Of a stretch of DNA of 42,126 nt, positions 27,194-36,564 are shown one piece after another. The DNA is from an uncultured Oceanospirillales bacterium. GTDB taxonomy: Bacteria > Pseudomonadota > Gammaproteobacteria > Pseudomonadales > Endozoicomonadaceae. The notes under the pieces are model-generated. The model was given only the letters and a program-made list of their open reading frames with translations. It did no database searches and was not told the DNA's origin. Both the position numbers and the translations under genes were made by a program. Location of the stretch: assembly GCA_947040555.1 (NCBI GenBank), contig CAMRBW010000019.1, positions 1 to 42,126 of the forward strand. Reading direction: 5' to 3'. Numbering within the stretch: position 1 is the stretch's first letter; every line of letters starts with the position of its first letter.

Positions 27194-28699
27194 ATGAGTC
27201 CAGAGCATTCTGACCAGGTCGATGAATCACCGCTCATTGCAGCTATCGACCTAGGCTCCAACAGTTTTCATCTTATCGTGGCTCGTCTCGATCATGGCGA
27301 GCTGCGCCCTGTCGAGAGGCTGGGAGACAAGGTCCAGCTGGCGGCGGGCCTTGATCAGGACGATAATCTCACCGAAGAAGCCATAGAGCGCGGGCTGGCC
27401 TGTCTGCGTAAACTGGCTCAGTACTGCGCCGGCATGCCAGCCAATCGTATTCGGGCTGTTGGCACAAACACCCTGCGCAAGGCAAACAACAGTCAGTCGT
27501 TTGTCCAGCGTGCGGAGAAGATTCTCGGTCACCCGGTCGACATCATCGCGGGCCGGGAAGAGGCTCGCCTCATCTATCTCGGGGTCGCCCATACCCAATC
27601 CGACGACAGTGGCCGACAACTGGTGGTCGATATCGGTGGCGGCAGTACCGAATTTATCATTGGTGAACGCTTTGAGCCCCAAATACTGGAAAGCCTGCAT
27701 ATGGGCTGTGTCACCTGGACCAACCGGTATTTCGGGGATGGCAGGCTGACCGCAAAACAGTTTGACGAGGCCTACTATTGTGCCCGTCTTGAACTGATCC
27801 ATATTGAACGGGCCTACCGTGATCATGGCTGGGACTACGCAACCGGCTCATCCGGCTCGATCAAAGCGGTTTACAATATTCTTTCCGAACGGGGCGAAGA
27901 TGCCATCACCCGCAAAGGTCTGACGACACTGAAAAACGAGCTGCTCGCCTTCAAAAAGATCAGCCGCATCTCGTTTCCGGGGCTGAGGCCGGATCGCACA
28001 AGCATCTTCCCGGGCGGACTTGCGATTCTCTGCGCCCTTTTTGACAGTCTCAAAATTGAGCGAATGGGATTTTCAGAAGGCGCCCTGCGCGAAGGCCTGC
28101 TCTACGATATGGCGGGTCGCAGTAACCATGAAGATGTACGACAACGTACACTGGTTGCCCTGCAGAAGCGTTATCATGTCAACACCGAGTTCAGTGATCG
28201 CGTCCTTCAGAACCTGAATCATCTACTCGGTACCGCTAAAACATCCTGGCAGCTGGACGACGAAGATTGCGAGCTGGTACGCAGTGCCGCGATGGTGCAT
28301 GAGGTGGGCATGGATATCTCCCACACCCAGTTCCATCGTCATGGCGCTTACATTATTAGCAACGCAGATCTGCTGGGCTTTACCAAACGACAGCAGCAGA
28401 ATCTCTCCATGCTGGTTCGTGGGCACCGTCGCTCTCTGCCGATGCAATCGCTATACCAACTGCCGCGGAACGAGTGCCGACGCCTGTTGAAGCTGATCAT
28501 TCTGCTGCGACTGGCCATCCTGCTCAGTCATACTCGTTCAACCAGCAAGGAATTGGGCTACACCTTTACGCTGAGCGGATTAAACATTACTTTCACATTC
28601 CCGGAGGGATGGATTGAGAAAAATCCACTGACCAGCGCCGACTTTGAGCAGGAAAGTTCCACCATTGCTCGTGCCGGTTACCGGCTCAATCTTGTCTAA
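27194..28699 (+). CDS. ppx: Exopolyphosphatase
   Basis: Processively removes terminal phosphate from polyphosphate; the GppA/Ppx family can also act on pppGpp. 501 aa from the ATG at 27194; a TTG at 27188 with AAGG six bases before it is a possible alternative. ASKHA-fold phosphate motifs are present: AIDLGSNSFHLI (17-28), GTNTLR, AGREEARLI with the catalytic Glu (E122/E123) and DIGGGSTE (146-153). The C-terminal HD-like helical domain (about 310-500, with MVHEVGMDISH) is as in E. coli Ppx (513 aa). It is divergent from trxA with a 176-base shared promoter region. With ppk1 nearby it completes polyphosphate turnover. Ppx is preferred over GppA because of its length and its ppk/trxA neighbours. 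Confidence 0.95.
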   Translation: MSPEHSDQVDESPLIAAIDLGSNSFHLIVARLDHGELRPVERLGDKVQLAAGLDQDDNLTEEAIERGLACLRKLAQYCAGMPANRIRAVGTNTLRKANNSQSFVQRAEKILGHPVDIIAGREEARLIYLGVAHTQSDDSGRQLVVDIGGGSTEFIIGERFEPQILESLHMGCVTWTNRYFGDGRLTAKQFDEAYYCARLELIHIERAYRDHGWDYATGSSGSIKAVYNILSERGEDAITRKGLTTLKNELLAFKKISRISFPGLRPDRTSIFPGGLAILCALFDSLKIERMGFSEGALREGLLYDMAGRSNHEDVRQRTLVALQKRYHVNTEFSDRVLQNLNHLLGTAKTSWQLDDEDCELVRSAAMVHEVGMDISHTQFHRHGAYIISNADLLGFTKRQQQNLSMLVRGHRRSLPMQSLYQLPRNECRRLLKLIILLRLAILLSHTRSTSKELGYTFTLSGLNITFTFPEGWIEKNPLTSADFEQESSTIARAGYRLNLV

Positions 28700-28810
28700 C
28701 CCCCCCCTTCTTTGCTCAGACCTGTACAAAAATGACGGTGCGGATATGTTCCCTCGCGCCATTTCTCTTACAATGGGCGGTTTATCAAACAATTTGGAGT
28801 ACCCTCTGCT

Positions 28811-30817
28811 GTGGCCCGACTCAATGAGCGCCAGGAAGAAGCGGTTAAATACATCTCTGGCCCCCTGCTTGTGTTAGCCGGAGCCGGCAGTGGTAAAACC
28901 AGTGTTATCACCCAGAAGATCGCTTATCTTATTCAGGAGTGCGGTCTGAAGGGGCGCAATATTGTTGCCGTGACGTTTACCAACAAAGCCGCCCGTGAGA
29001 TGAAAGAACGGGTAGGCAAACTGGTTGACCGGGTAGCGGCCCGTGGTCTTACGGTTTCGACCTTCCACAACCTGGGCATGAATATCATCCGCAAGGAGTG
29101 CAAAACCCTCGGCTTCAAGCCTGGATTCTCCATTTTTGACCAGCAGGATGCCCGCGCCCTGATCGCTGAACTGATGCACAAACATCTGACCGATGGCGAA
29201 GACAGTGTCGATATCGTCCAGCACACCATCTCCCACTGGAAGAATGATCTGGTCACGCCGCAGCAGGCACTGGATCACGTCCGTAACGAGCAGGATGACC
29301 TGGCCGCCCGAGTCTACGCCGCATATACCCGCACCCTGAAAGCCTACAATGCGGTCGATTTTGACGATTTGATTCTGCTCCCCGTGCAGCTGTTCGCCAA
29401 CCATCCCGAGGTACTCGCCCGCTGGCAAAACAAGATTCACTACATGTTGGTTGATGAGTATCAGGACACCAACTCCAGCCAGTATCTGTTGGTCAAACAG
29501 CTGGTTGGTGAGCGAGCCAAGCTCACCGTCGTTGGTGATGATGATCAGTCTATCTACGCCTGGCGTGGCGCTCGTCCGGAGAATCTTGCCCAGCTTCAGG
29601 AGGATTATCCGGCTCTGAAACTGGTCAAGCTGGAACAGAACTATCGCTCAACCAGCCGTATACTGCGCGCAGCCAACGTACTGATCGCCAACAATCCGCA
29701 CGTCTTTGAAAAACGACTGTGGAGTGATATGGGAGAAGGTGATGAGATTCGTGTCATCCGCACCCGTAACGAAGATAGCGAGGCCGAGCGGGTGGCCACG
29801 GAAATTCTTGCCCATCGTCTCAAGCACGACACCCCCTGGCATGATTTCGCGGTGCTCTACCGGGGCAACTTCCAGTCCCGACTGCTGGAAATGAAACTAC
29901 AGGAGCACCAGATACCTTACAAAATCAACGGTGGCACCTCATTCTTCTCCCGTGCGGAGGTGAAAGATATGATGGCTTACCTGCGTCTGCTGGTGAACCC
30001 GGATGATGACAACGCCTTCCTGCGTATCGTAAACGTCCCCCGACGTGAAATTGGGGCCAGTACCCTGGAGAAGCTCGGCACTTATGCCAATGAGCGCCAT
30101 GTCAGTCTTTATACGGCCTGTCATGAGCTGGGGCTGGAGCAGGTCATGGAGAGGCGTTACGTCGAGAAGCTGCGGCAGTTTACCCACTGGATGGACACTA
30201 TCGCCCGCATTAGTGATGCCGAGCCGATGAAGGCTGTTAACCTTCTGATCACCGAGAGTGATTACGAGAGCTGGCTCTACCAGAACACCAAAAGCGATTC
30301 TGTTGCCGAAAAGCGCATGGGTAACATCAATTTTCTGGTCGGCTCCATTCAGAAAACCCTCGAGCGGGCTGACGAAGAGGCCAGCCTTGACGATGCCATT
30401 ACCCGCCTGATTCTCCGCGACATAATGGAGCGTCAGGAGGAAGAAGACGACGATGACAAAGTCCAGCTTCTGACCCTGCACGCCTCTAAAGGGCTGGAAT
30501 ATCCCCATGTGTTTATGGTGGGTATGGAAGAAGATCTGCTGCCCCACAGAACCAGCATTGAAGAGGATAACATCGAAGAAGAACGGCGGCTGACGTATGT
30601 GGGTATTACCCGTGCTCGCAAACAACTGGTGATGACACTGACGGCCACGCGCCGACAGTATGGCGAAAATCTGGATACCACCCCCAGCCGTTTTCTCGAT
30701 GAACTGCCTCAGGAAGACCTGATTTATGAAGGTTGGGAGCAGCGCTCCACACCGGAGCAGCGCCATGCCAGAGGTCGGGAAGCGATCAGTGACATTCTCA
30801 AGGGGTTGGAGTTTTAA
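28811..30817 (+). CDS. rep: ATP-dependent DNA helicase Rep
   Basis: Superfamily-1A 3'-5' helicase that removes proteins ahead of the replication fork. 668 aa (E. coli Rep 673). All SF1 motifs are visible: Q-motif LNERQEEAV, motif I AGAGSGKT (23-30), Ia TFTNKAAREMKERV, II VDEYQDTN, III GDDDQSIYAWRGA, IV LEQNYRS, V LTLHASKGLEY and VI EERRLTYVGITRARK. It follows Rep rather than UvrD in length and in blocks such as NNPHVFEKRLWS and INGGTSFFSR. The start is GTG with a distant GGAG; the first residues (MARLNERQ) match the Rep start. It sits 111 bases after ppx on the same strand. Confidence 0.96.
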   Translation: MARLNERQEEAVKYISGPLLVLAGAGSGKTSVITQKIAYLIQECGLKGRNIVAVTFTNKAAREMKERVGKLVDRVAARGLTVSTFHNLGMNIIRKECKTLGFKPGFSIFDQQDARALIAELMHKHLTDGEDSVDIVQHTISHWKNDLVTPQQALDHVRNEQDDLAARVYAAYTRTLKAYNAVDFDDLILLPVQLFANHPEVLARWQNKIHYMLVDEYQDTNSSQYLLVKQLVGERAKLTVVGDDDQSIYAWRGARPENLAQLQEDYPALKLVKLEQNYRSTSRILRAANVLIANNPHVFEKRLWSDMGEGDEIRVIRTRNEDSEAERVATEILAHRLKHDTPWHDFAVLYRGNFQSRLLEMKLQEHQIPYKINGGTSFFSRAEVKDMMAYLRLLVNPDDDNAFLRIVNVPRREIGASTLEKLGTYANERHVSLYTACHELGLEQVMERRYVEKLRQFTHWMDTIARISDAEPMKAVNLLITESDYESWLYQNTKSDSVAEKRMGNINFLVGSIQKTLERADEEASLDDAITRLILRDIMERQEEEDDDDKVQLLTLHASKGLEYPHVFMVGMEEDLLPHRTSIEEDNIEEERRLTYVGITRARKQLVMTLTATRRQYGENLDTTPSRFLDELPQEDLIYEGWEQRSTPEQRHARGREAISDILKGLEF

Positions 30818-30832
30818 CGTTCACCCATAACG

Positions 30833-30857
30833 AAAAAGGCTGCCACGGGCAGCCTTT
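30833..30857. terminator. Terminator between rep and rpoH
   Basis: AAAGGCTGCC (30835-30844) pairs with GGCAGCCTTT (30848-30857) around a 3-base loop. The minus-strand side is followed by TTTTTCG, so it best serves rpoH; the plus side has only three T residues. Confidence 0.8.
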
Positions 30858-30864
30858 GAACTCA

Positions 30865-30884
30865 TTCCCACGGGGAACCGTGGG
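30865..30884. repeat. REP-like palindrome, copy 1
   Basis: CCCACGG (30867-30873) and CCGTGGG (30878-30884) form a hairpin beginning CATTCCCACGGGG. A near-identical unit occurs at 35131-35154. Both are extragenic, which fits REP elements. Confidence 0.6.
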
Positions 30885-30891
30885 TGAACTC

Positions 30892-31746
30892 TTAAGCGAC
30901 CAGAACACCCTTCAATTTTTTCAGGGCGTTCTTTTCCAGCTGGCGAATACGCTCAGCGGAAACATGATATTTGGCGGCCAATTCATGCAGGGTGGCCTTG
31001 CCCTCTTCATTCAGCCAACGGCTCTTGAGAATATCCTGACTGCGCTCATCCAACTCGTCCAGAGCCTCTTGCAGGCGAGAGGTGGAATCCTGAGTCCAAT
31101 CGGCATCTTCGAGTATCAGGGAAGGATCAGCCGCCTGGTCTTCCAGATAGTAAGCCGGTGCCTGATAGCTGTTGTCTTCGTCATCCATAATGCCGTCAAA
31201 GGGGGTATCCTGACCGGCCATTCGGCTCTCCATCTCCTGAACGACAGATGGATCTACACCGAGATCTTGAGCGACCGCTTTAGTCTCTGCCTGATTCAGC
31301 CAGGCCAAACGTTTTTTGCTGGAACGGAGGTTAAAGAACAGTTTGCGCTGGGATTTTGTGGTCGCAACCTTCACGATCCGCCAGTTACGCAGAATAAACT
31401 CGTGCATTTCCGCTTTGATCCAGTGAACGGCAAACGATACCAGTCGAACACCCATCTCAGGATTGAAGCGACGAACAGCCTTCATCAGACCAATATTACC
31501 CTCCTGAATCAGGTCTGCCTGAGGCAGGCCATATCCGGAATAGCTTTTGGCAATGTGCACAACAAAACGAAGGTGTGACATAACGAGCTGACGTGCAGCT
31601 TCGAGATCATCCTCAAAGTAAAGACGTTCGGCCAGCGCCTTCTCCTGGTCGATGGACAGCACAGCAATACTGCTGACAGTCTGGATATAAGCTTCAAGAT
31701 TCTGGCCAGGTGTCAGTGCATCAACCGGCTGCAGACTGGTTGCCAT
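30892..31746 (-). CDS. rpoH: Heat-shock sigma factor RpoH (sigma-32)
   Basis: Directs RNA polymerase to heat-shock promoters. 284 aa, equal to E. coli sigma-32. Region 2 is highly conserved ([49 protein letters not shown]). The RpoH box QRKLFFNLR (133-141) separates sigma-32 from other group-3 sigma factors and is linked to FtsH/chaperone control. Region 4 has [21 protein letters not shown]. The ribosome binding site GGAGG lies six bases before the ATG. The ftsY-ftsE-ftsX-rpoH order is the usual one. A sigma-E-like promoter lies upstream. Confidence 0.98.
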   Translation of the reverse strand: MATSLQPVDALTPGQNLEAYIQTVSSIAVLSIDQEKALAERLYFEDDLEAARQLVMSHLRFVVHIAKSYSGYGLPQADLIQEGNIGLMKAVRRFNPEMGVRLVSFAVHWIKAEMHEFILRNWRIVKVATTKSQRKLFFNLRSSKKRLAWLNQAETKAVAQDLGVDPSVVQEMESRMAGQDTPFDGIMDDEDNSYQAPAYYLEDQAADPSLILEDADWTQDSTSRLQEALDELDERSQDILKSRWLNEEGKATLHELAAKYHVSAERIRQLEKNALKKLKGVLVA

Positions 31747-31794
31747 TCAGGGCCTCCATTTGTTTGTTTGGTTCGTAGTGTATCACTAATTTTC

Positions 31795-31821
31795 TTGGAC
31801 AAAGAATAGCCTGAAAAGTTC
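31795..31821 (-). promoter_or_regulatory. Sigma-E-like promoter of rpoH
   Basis: On the minus strand GAACTT (31816-31821), 16 bases, then TCCAA (31795-31799), about 48 bases before the rpoH ATG. Sigma-E promoters have GGAACTT-N16-TCnAA/TCTGA, and E. coli rpoH has a sigma-E promoter (P3). This would link envelope stress to the heat-shock response here. Confidence 0.6.
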
Positions 31822-31916
31822 TCCAACTTATTGCTTAATGTCACTCTCACTTCTCGATTTGTAACACTTGCTACACAGACTCGCTGCATAGCCAGCATAA
31901 CCAACAGGTAAGAAGT

Positions 31917-32933
31917 TCAGGGCGCAATTTGCCGCAGCTGACGCCAGCTGGCCAGCCATGCCCCGAGAATACCCATCAAGGCTCCCCCACCAATCAGCAG
32001 CAAACTTGTGGTACTGTCAGGCGGGCCGGGACGGAAACTACTCTGATAAAGTACCGCCAACTCCGTAGCGGGGCCAGATACCATAAACCAAAGCGAGCTT
32101 ATAATCAGCCAGCACAATACCCCCCCGGCAAGGCCGTACCAGAGGCCGCTGTACAGAAAGGGCAAAATAACAAAGGCGTCAGAGCCACCAACTAATTTGA
32201 TAACCCGAATCTCATCACTGCGACTCACAACCAGCAAACGAATGGTGTTACCAATAATAAGAAGGACCGCAGCACAAATAAGCAGAGATAACCCGATAAG
32301 GACTCTCTCACCCAGTTCCAGCATCGCATCAAGGCGCTTGAGCCAGGCGCTATCGACCCGCACTTCAACAACACCACCGGTACGCTTGAGACGATTTTTC
32401 AGACTGTCGATCGCCAGCGGTGAGGTGTCTTTCGGCTCGACCTCAATCACCCCCGGCAGCGGGTTGTTTTCCAACAGCCGCAAAGCTTCACCAAGCCCTG
32501 AATACTCTTCGAAATCAGCAAGCCCTTTCGATGGCGAGATATAAACCGCCGATTGAATGGCCGTGTCACGCATAAGATCAGCGCACAGACGCAGAGCCTG
32601 TTTGTCATCGATCCCACTGTCCAGATAGAGAGAGACCCGTGCAGAGGCAATATTTTCACCGCCTGCCGCCATTTTCAAATTAGCAAGCATGACCGAAAAT
32701 GATGCGGGCAGAGCAAGCGCGACCCCAAGAACCATAATCGTCATCAGGCTTGCCACTGGTGTCAGCGCCAAACGTTTCAGAGCGTCACTGCCCATGCGCC
32801 AGTTGAGCCGCCAAAAACTTTTCCAGGTGCCGGCTTTATGCTTTCCCTGAGACCCTGCGTGTGTTCGGGAGGTTCTGCGGCCTTGTTTTTGGGAGCCCCT
32901 GGCATGACGAGATTCTTTTTTCCCAATAATCAT
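31917..32933 (-). CDS. ftsX: Cell division ABC transporter permease FtsX
   Basis: Integral membrane partner of FtsE; the complex regulates cell-wall amidases (via EnvC) at the division septum. I start at the ATG at 32933, which overlaps the ftsE TGA as ATGA and has GGGGAG eight bases upstream; a GTG at 32942 is the alternative. The 338-aa protein has a basic cytoplasmic N-terminal extension (1 to about 50), a first helix (VASLMTIMVLGVALALP), a periplasmic domain of about 110 residues and three C-terminal helices. The RSDEIRVIKLVGGSDAFV cytoplasmic loop is a family hallmark. E. coli FtsX has 352 aa. Confidence 0.95.
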   Translation of the reverse strand: MIIGKKESRHARGSQKQGRRTSRTHAGSQGKHKAGTWKSFWRLNWRMGSDALKRLALTPVASLMTIMVLGVALALPASFSVMLANLKMAAGGENIASARVSLYLDSGIDDKQALRLCADLMRDTAIQSAVYISPSKGLADFEEYSGLGEALRLLENNPLPGVIEVEPKDTSPLAIDSLKNRLKRTGGVVEVRVDSAWLKRLDAMLELGERVLIGLSLLICAAVLLIIGNTIRLLVVSRSDEIRVIKLVGGSDAFVILPFLYSGLWYGLAGGVLCWLIISSLWFMVSGPATELAVLYQSSFRPGPPDSTTSLLLIGGGALMGILGAWLASWRQLRQIAP

Positions 32934-33601
32934 TGAACGCACTCCCCGGCAGAGATCAGACGTCCTTTTTCAAGCGTGATAACCCGATGCCCCATTCTCT
33001 GTACAAGACCCAGGTTGTGGGACGCGATCAGAACGGTCATGCCCGCCTGATTGAAATGTTCAAAGCGCTGCATAATATCCGCAGACAACTCGGGATCGAG
33101 ATTACCGGTAGGTTCATCCGCCAGCAAAACCGCAGGACGCCCAACAAGAGCCCGGGCAATACCCACGCGTTGCTGCTCACCACTGGAGAGGCACTCAGGA
33201 TTGAGCTTTTCATAGTTCAACAAGCCGACCATATCCAAAGCCGCCCTGACCCGTCGACCGATGTCATTGTAGTCAAATCCCGCCACCAGAAGGGGAATCG
33301 CGACATTGTCGTAAACCGAGCGGTCAAAAAGCAGCTGATGGTCCTGAAACACAGCCCCCACACTGCGACGCAGAGCAGGCACCTGCTTGCGATGCAGTTG
33401 GGAGAGTCGGTATCCCCCCACTTTGACCTGACCACCATTAGGCCGCTCCATCAGCATGATCAGTTTCAGCAACGTGCTCTTCCCTGCACCGGAGTGTCCG
33501 GTCAGGAAAGCCATCTCCCCACGGGCTAGATGCAGATTGATATTCTCAAGCGCAACATGGCCGTTAGGGAACCGTTTGTAGACATTTTCAAAAATTATCA
33601 T
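32930..33601 (-). CDS. ftsE: Cell division ATP-binding protein FtsE
   Basis: ABC ATPase that powers FtsX. 223 aa (E. coli 222). Walker [10 protein letters not shown] (35-43), Q-loop AVFQDH, signature LSSGEQQR, Walker [10 protein letters not shown] and the H-loop ASHN are all intact. The ribosome binding site GGGAG lies six bases before the ATG. It overlaps ftsX by four bases and follows ftsY by 50 bases, giving the classic ftsY-ftsE-ftsX operon. Confidence 0.98.
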   Translation of the reverse strand: MIIFENVYKRFPNGHVALENINLHLARGEMAFLTGHSGAGKSTLLKLIMLMERPNGGQVKVGGYRLSQLHRKQVPALRRSVGAVFQDHQLLFDRSVYDNVAIPLLVAGFDYNDIGRRVRAALDMVGLLNYEKLNPECLSSGEQQRVGIARALVGRPAVLLADEPTGNLDPELSADIMQRFEHFNQAGMTVLIASHNLGLVQRMGHRVITLEKGRLISAGECVQ

Positions 33602-33651
33602 CGGCTACTCCCTGCCCACGCCGCTGCGGCTGTGCCTGTGGGATTACCTTT

Positions 33652-34959
33652 TTAAATATCCAGGTCTGCGAACAGTGCGTCCACGAACTCCGTGGCGCTA
33701 AACGGACGCAAATCGGAAACCTGTTCCCCGACACCGAGGAAACGAATGGGTAACTGCATCTCCTGAGACAGCGCAAAGGTGACTCCCCCTTTCGCAGTAC
33801 CATCCAGTTTGGTAAGCGCCATACCCGTCAGACCCACGGTTTCATCAAACAGTCGCGCCTGATTCAAAGCGTTCTGTCCTGTTCCTGCATCGATTACCAG
33901 CAGCACCTCATGGGGTGCTTCAGGATCGATCTTGGCCAGAACACGCTTTATTTTTTTGAGCTCTTCCATCAGGTGGTCTTTGTTATGGAGACGACCTGCG
34001 GTATCCGCAATCAATACATCAGCATTACGGGCTTTGGCTGCCTGGAAAGCATCAAAGAGAACAGAGGCGCTGTCTGCGCCGGTATGCTGAGCGATCACCG
34101 GAATATCATTACGCTCACCCCATACCTGCAGCTGCTCCACAGCTGCGGCACGGAAGGTATCACCGGCAGCCAGCATGACCTTGTGGCCGTCCCTCTTGAA
34201 CTGGTAGGCCATCTTGCCAATGGTCGTGGTTTTGCCAACACCATTCACACCGACAACCAGAATTACAAAGGGTTTTTTACCCGCATCAATCACCAGCGGT
34301 TTGTCAGCAGGCTCAAGGATTTTGACCATCTCTGCTTTCAGGGAAGAGACCAGGGCGTTAGCATCATCGAGCTCCCCGTAGCCGACACTACCCGTGAGAC
34401 CATCAATAATCCGGCGGGTCGCCTCTATACCCACATCAGAGATCAGCAGCTGGGTTTCCAACTCTTCCAGCAGCTCATCATCAATCTCTTTCTTACCGAT
34501 AAAGATCGTGGTCATGCCCTCAACCAGAGAGGCACGGGTTTTGGCCAGACCGGACTTCATGCGGCTAAAAAAGCCACCTGAACCCTTCTTTTCAGCAGGT
34601 TCGGCTTGTACAACCGGCTCATCGGCTACCACCGGAGCAAGCGGTTCAGCAGCAACCGATATAATCTCTTCGGCCCTGACTGTCTCTTCGACTTCTACAG
34701 CTTTCTCGGCGGGAGTTTCGTCTTCAACTACCGGAGCGACTGTCTGTTCCGTTGCTTCAACCTGAGAAACCTCCTGAGTCTCTACGGCTGTCACTTCAGC
34801 ACGATCTACAGGCTCTGCCGGCACAGCAGGCTCACTGGCAGTGGCCGCAGAATCCGGTTTTATAGAATCTTCAGCGCTCTGTTTCTGCGCTTCATCGGAT
34901 TTCCGACCCCATGGCCAGAAGCGGCGCTTGGCCGTCTCGTCTTTTTTAGAACCAAACAT
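33652..34959 (-). CDS. ftsY: Signal recognition particle receptor FtsY
   Basis: SRP receptor GTPase that docks translating ribosomes to SecYEG. I start at the ATG at 34959 (435 aa, MFGSKKDE); a TTG 16 codons upstream is open but lies in a hairpin-rich leader. The N-terminal A domain (1 to about 135) starts with a basic, Trp-containing membrane-binding segment (KRRFWPWGRK) and then is rich in Glu, Val, Ala and Pro, as in proteobacterial FtsY. The NG domain follows with GTPase motifs VGVNGVGKTTT, DTFRAAA, DTAGR, TKLDG and the GVGEQVSDL closing motif. It is the first gene of the ftsYEX operon. Confidence 0.97.
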   Translation of the reverse strand: MFGSKKDETAKRRFWPWGRKSDEAQKQSAEDSIKPDSAATASEPAVPAEPVDRAEVTAVETQEVSQVEATEQTVAPVVEDETPAEKAVEVEETVRAEEIISVAAEPLAPVVADEPVVQAEPAEKKGSGGFFSRMKSGLAKTRASLVEGMTTIFIGKKEIDDELLEELETQLLISDVGIEATRRIIDGLTGSVGYGELDDANALVSSLKAEMVKILEPADKPLVIDAGKKPFVILVVGVNGVGKTTTIGKMAYQFKRDGHKVMLAAGDTFRAAAVEQLQVWGERNDIPVIAQHTGADSASVLFDAFQAAKARNADVLIADTAGRLHNKDHLMEELKKIKRVLAKIDPEAPHEVLLVIDAGTGQNALNQARLFDETVGLTGMALTKLDGTAKGGVTFALSQEMQLPIRFLGVGEQVSDLRPFSATEFVDALFADLDI

Positions 34960-34980
34960 CGTATTTGCTAATTCCAGAAT

Positions 34981-35012
34981 CCCGCAGAGGAGTGCGGGTT
35001 TAATCAACCCGC
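34981..35012 (-). promoter_or_regulatory. Mutually exclusive hairpins in the ftsY leader
   Basis: CCCGCA (34981-34986) can pair with TGCGGG (34993-34998), or GCGGGTT (34994-35000) with AACCCGC (35006-35012). The two stems share the GCGGG block, so only one can form at a time. They lie 22-53 bases before the ftsY ATG. No T tract follows, so classical attenuation is not shown. Confidence 0.4.
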
Positions 35013-35133
35013 AATATTAACACCATCCAGCAGGTCTGGCAGCCTGAAACGGAACGAACGCAGGACGCACACAAAACTTACCCGATACTCGTGTGGAAAA
35101 ACTCAAGTCACCATACAGGCTGTCAGGTATGCA

Positions 35134-35154
35134 TTCCCACGGGGACCGTGGGAA
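35134..35154. repeat. REP-like palindrome, copy 2
   Basis: TTCCCACGG (35134-35142) pairs with CCGTGGGAA (35146-35154), 9 bp, loop GGA, followed by CGAG. It is the second copy of the unit at 30865 and lies between divergent ftsY and the antiporter gene. Confidence 0.65.
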
Positions 35155-35250
35155 CGAGATGGGGAAGCCTCATGCGTAACTTGCGTGATTCCATATACTG
35201 GTCTTGTCTTTCTCCGTCACTTTATTCTCATCAAGATGTAGTTACGTACT

Positions 35251-36564
35251 ATGGAAATTGGTCATTTAAGCAGTTTTGCACCACAGGTGCTGGCTCTATG
35301 TTCTATGTTATTTTTTGCCGCTGTGGTGCTGATGGCATTACAGCGATGTCAGTTCCCCTATACGATTGGTCTGGTGATTGCCGGGCTTGGCACCGGTATT
35401 CTGGTCGAGGTCATTGCGCCCTACGGCATCCTTGAACTTGGTACCATGCGCAACAGTATCACCCTAAGCCACGACCTGATCCTCTACATATTGCTCCCGC
35501 CACTGGTCTATGAAGCCAGCCTCGCCATAGATATCCGTATGCTGAAAAGCAACCTTGTGCCGATCATGTTATTGGCCGTTGTGGGGCTATTGATATCGAC
35601 ATTAATTATTGGCGTACTGCTCGACCAGCTCACTCCCCTCATGCTGATGCCGGCTCTGGTTTTCGGTGCCCTGATCTCTGCGACTGACCCCGTTGCCGTT
35701 ATTGCACTGTTCAAGGAGCTAAAAACCCCCGAACGCCTGACACTGCTGATGGATGGCGAGAGCCTGTTTAACGATGCCACCGCCATTGTTATGTTTCAGG
35801 TGATGCTGGGGCTGATGGTCGCTCCCAGCATGTCTGAAACTACGGTACTCAACGCTATATGGGATTTTGTGCGCGTCTTTTTCGGGGGCGCCCTCGTCGG
35901 GGCCGGCGTCGGACTGGTTACCTCCCTGATCGCCAATCTGCAATCTGCCGACCGTAATGTACAGATCAGCCTCTCTATCGTGGCCGCCTGGGGCAGCTTT
36001 GTGCTGGCTGACCACTATCTTGGCCTTTCCGGAGTGATGTCCTGTGTAGCGGCGGGTCTTGTCGGCGGCTACTACGCCAGAACCCGACTGGGTATGCGGG
36101 TACTGTTGTTCACCGACAGATGGTGGTCTTACGCAACATTTCTGGCTAACACCTACGTCTTCCTGCTGCTGGGTCTGCAGGAGGAGCTCCTGTTCAGAGA
36201 TAGCGTAACGCCCTCACTGGGTTCATTGATGATCACCATTATGGTGGTATTGGTGGCGCGTCTGGCGGTGATCTATCTGCTGATTCCCAGCTATAACATG
36301 GGGGCAAAAAAGCTGGGGAAAGAGAAAAAACAGATTAGTCCCGCCTATCAGTTCATCATGTTCTGGGGCGGCTTACGGGGAGCAATACCTATGGCACTGA
36401 TACTGTCACTCCCTGCTGACTTTCCTCAGTACGGACTCATCTTCAATATGACACTGGCGGTGATTCTCTGGACACTATTGGTTCAGGGAACAACTATGAA
36501 ACTGGTCTGCAAAAAGCTGCTTGATAAAGATCTGGCGACCCAAACTGCTACCGGGCACAAATAA
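35251..36564 (+). CDS. Sodium/proton antiporter, CPA1 (NhaP) family
   Basis: A 437-aa membrane protein with about 12-13 helices. CPA1 signatures: PFPYTIG-like entry in helix 2 (FPYTIGLVIAG), LPPLVYEAS, the crossing helix SATDPVAVIALFKEL (143-157), the ion-binding ND pair in GESLFNDATAIV (N174, D175) and GGLRGAIPMAL with the conserved Arg. It exchanges Na+ (or K+) for H+ at the inner membrane; the exact ion is unknown. It lacks long C-terminal regulatory domains. The ribosome binding site is weak. It is inserted between ftsY and rsmD, which are direct neighbours in E. coli. A stem (36617-36624 with 36639-36646) lies downstream without a T tract. Confidence 0.91.
   Translation: MEIGHLSSFAPQVLALCSMLFFAAVVLMALQRCQFPYTIGLVIAGLGTGILVEVIAPYGILELGTMRNSITLSHDLILYILLPPLVYEASLAIDIRMLKSNLVPIMLLAVVGLLISTLIIGVLLDQLTPLMLMPALVFGALISATDPVAVIALFKELKTPERLTLLMDGESLFNDATAIVMFQVMLGLMVAPSMSETTVLNAIWDFVRVFFGGALVGAGVGLVTSLIANLQSADRNVQISLSIVAAWGSFVLADHYLGLSGVMSCVAAGLVGGYYARTRLGMRVLLFTDRWWSYATFLANTYVFLLLGLQEELLFRDSVTPSLGSLMITIMVVLVARLAVIYLLIPSYNMGAKKLGKEKKQISPAYQFIMFWGGLRGAIPMALILSLPADFPQYGLIFNMTLAVILWTLLVQGTTMKLVCKKLLDKDLATQTATGHK

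Noticed and set aside
35091-35435. 114-codon plus-strand ORF overlapping the antiporter start
   Set aside because: Wrong frame relative to the antiporter, crosses the REP-like palindrome and has no family features.
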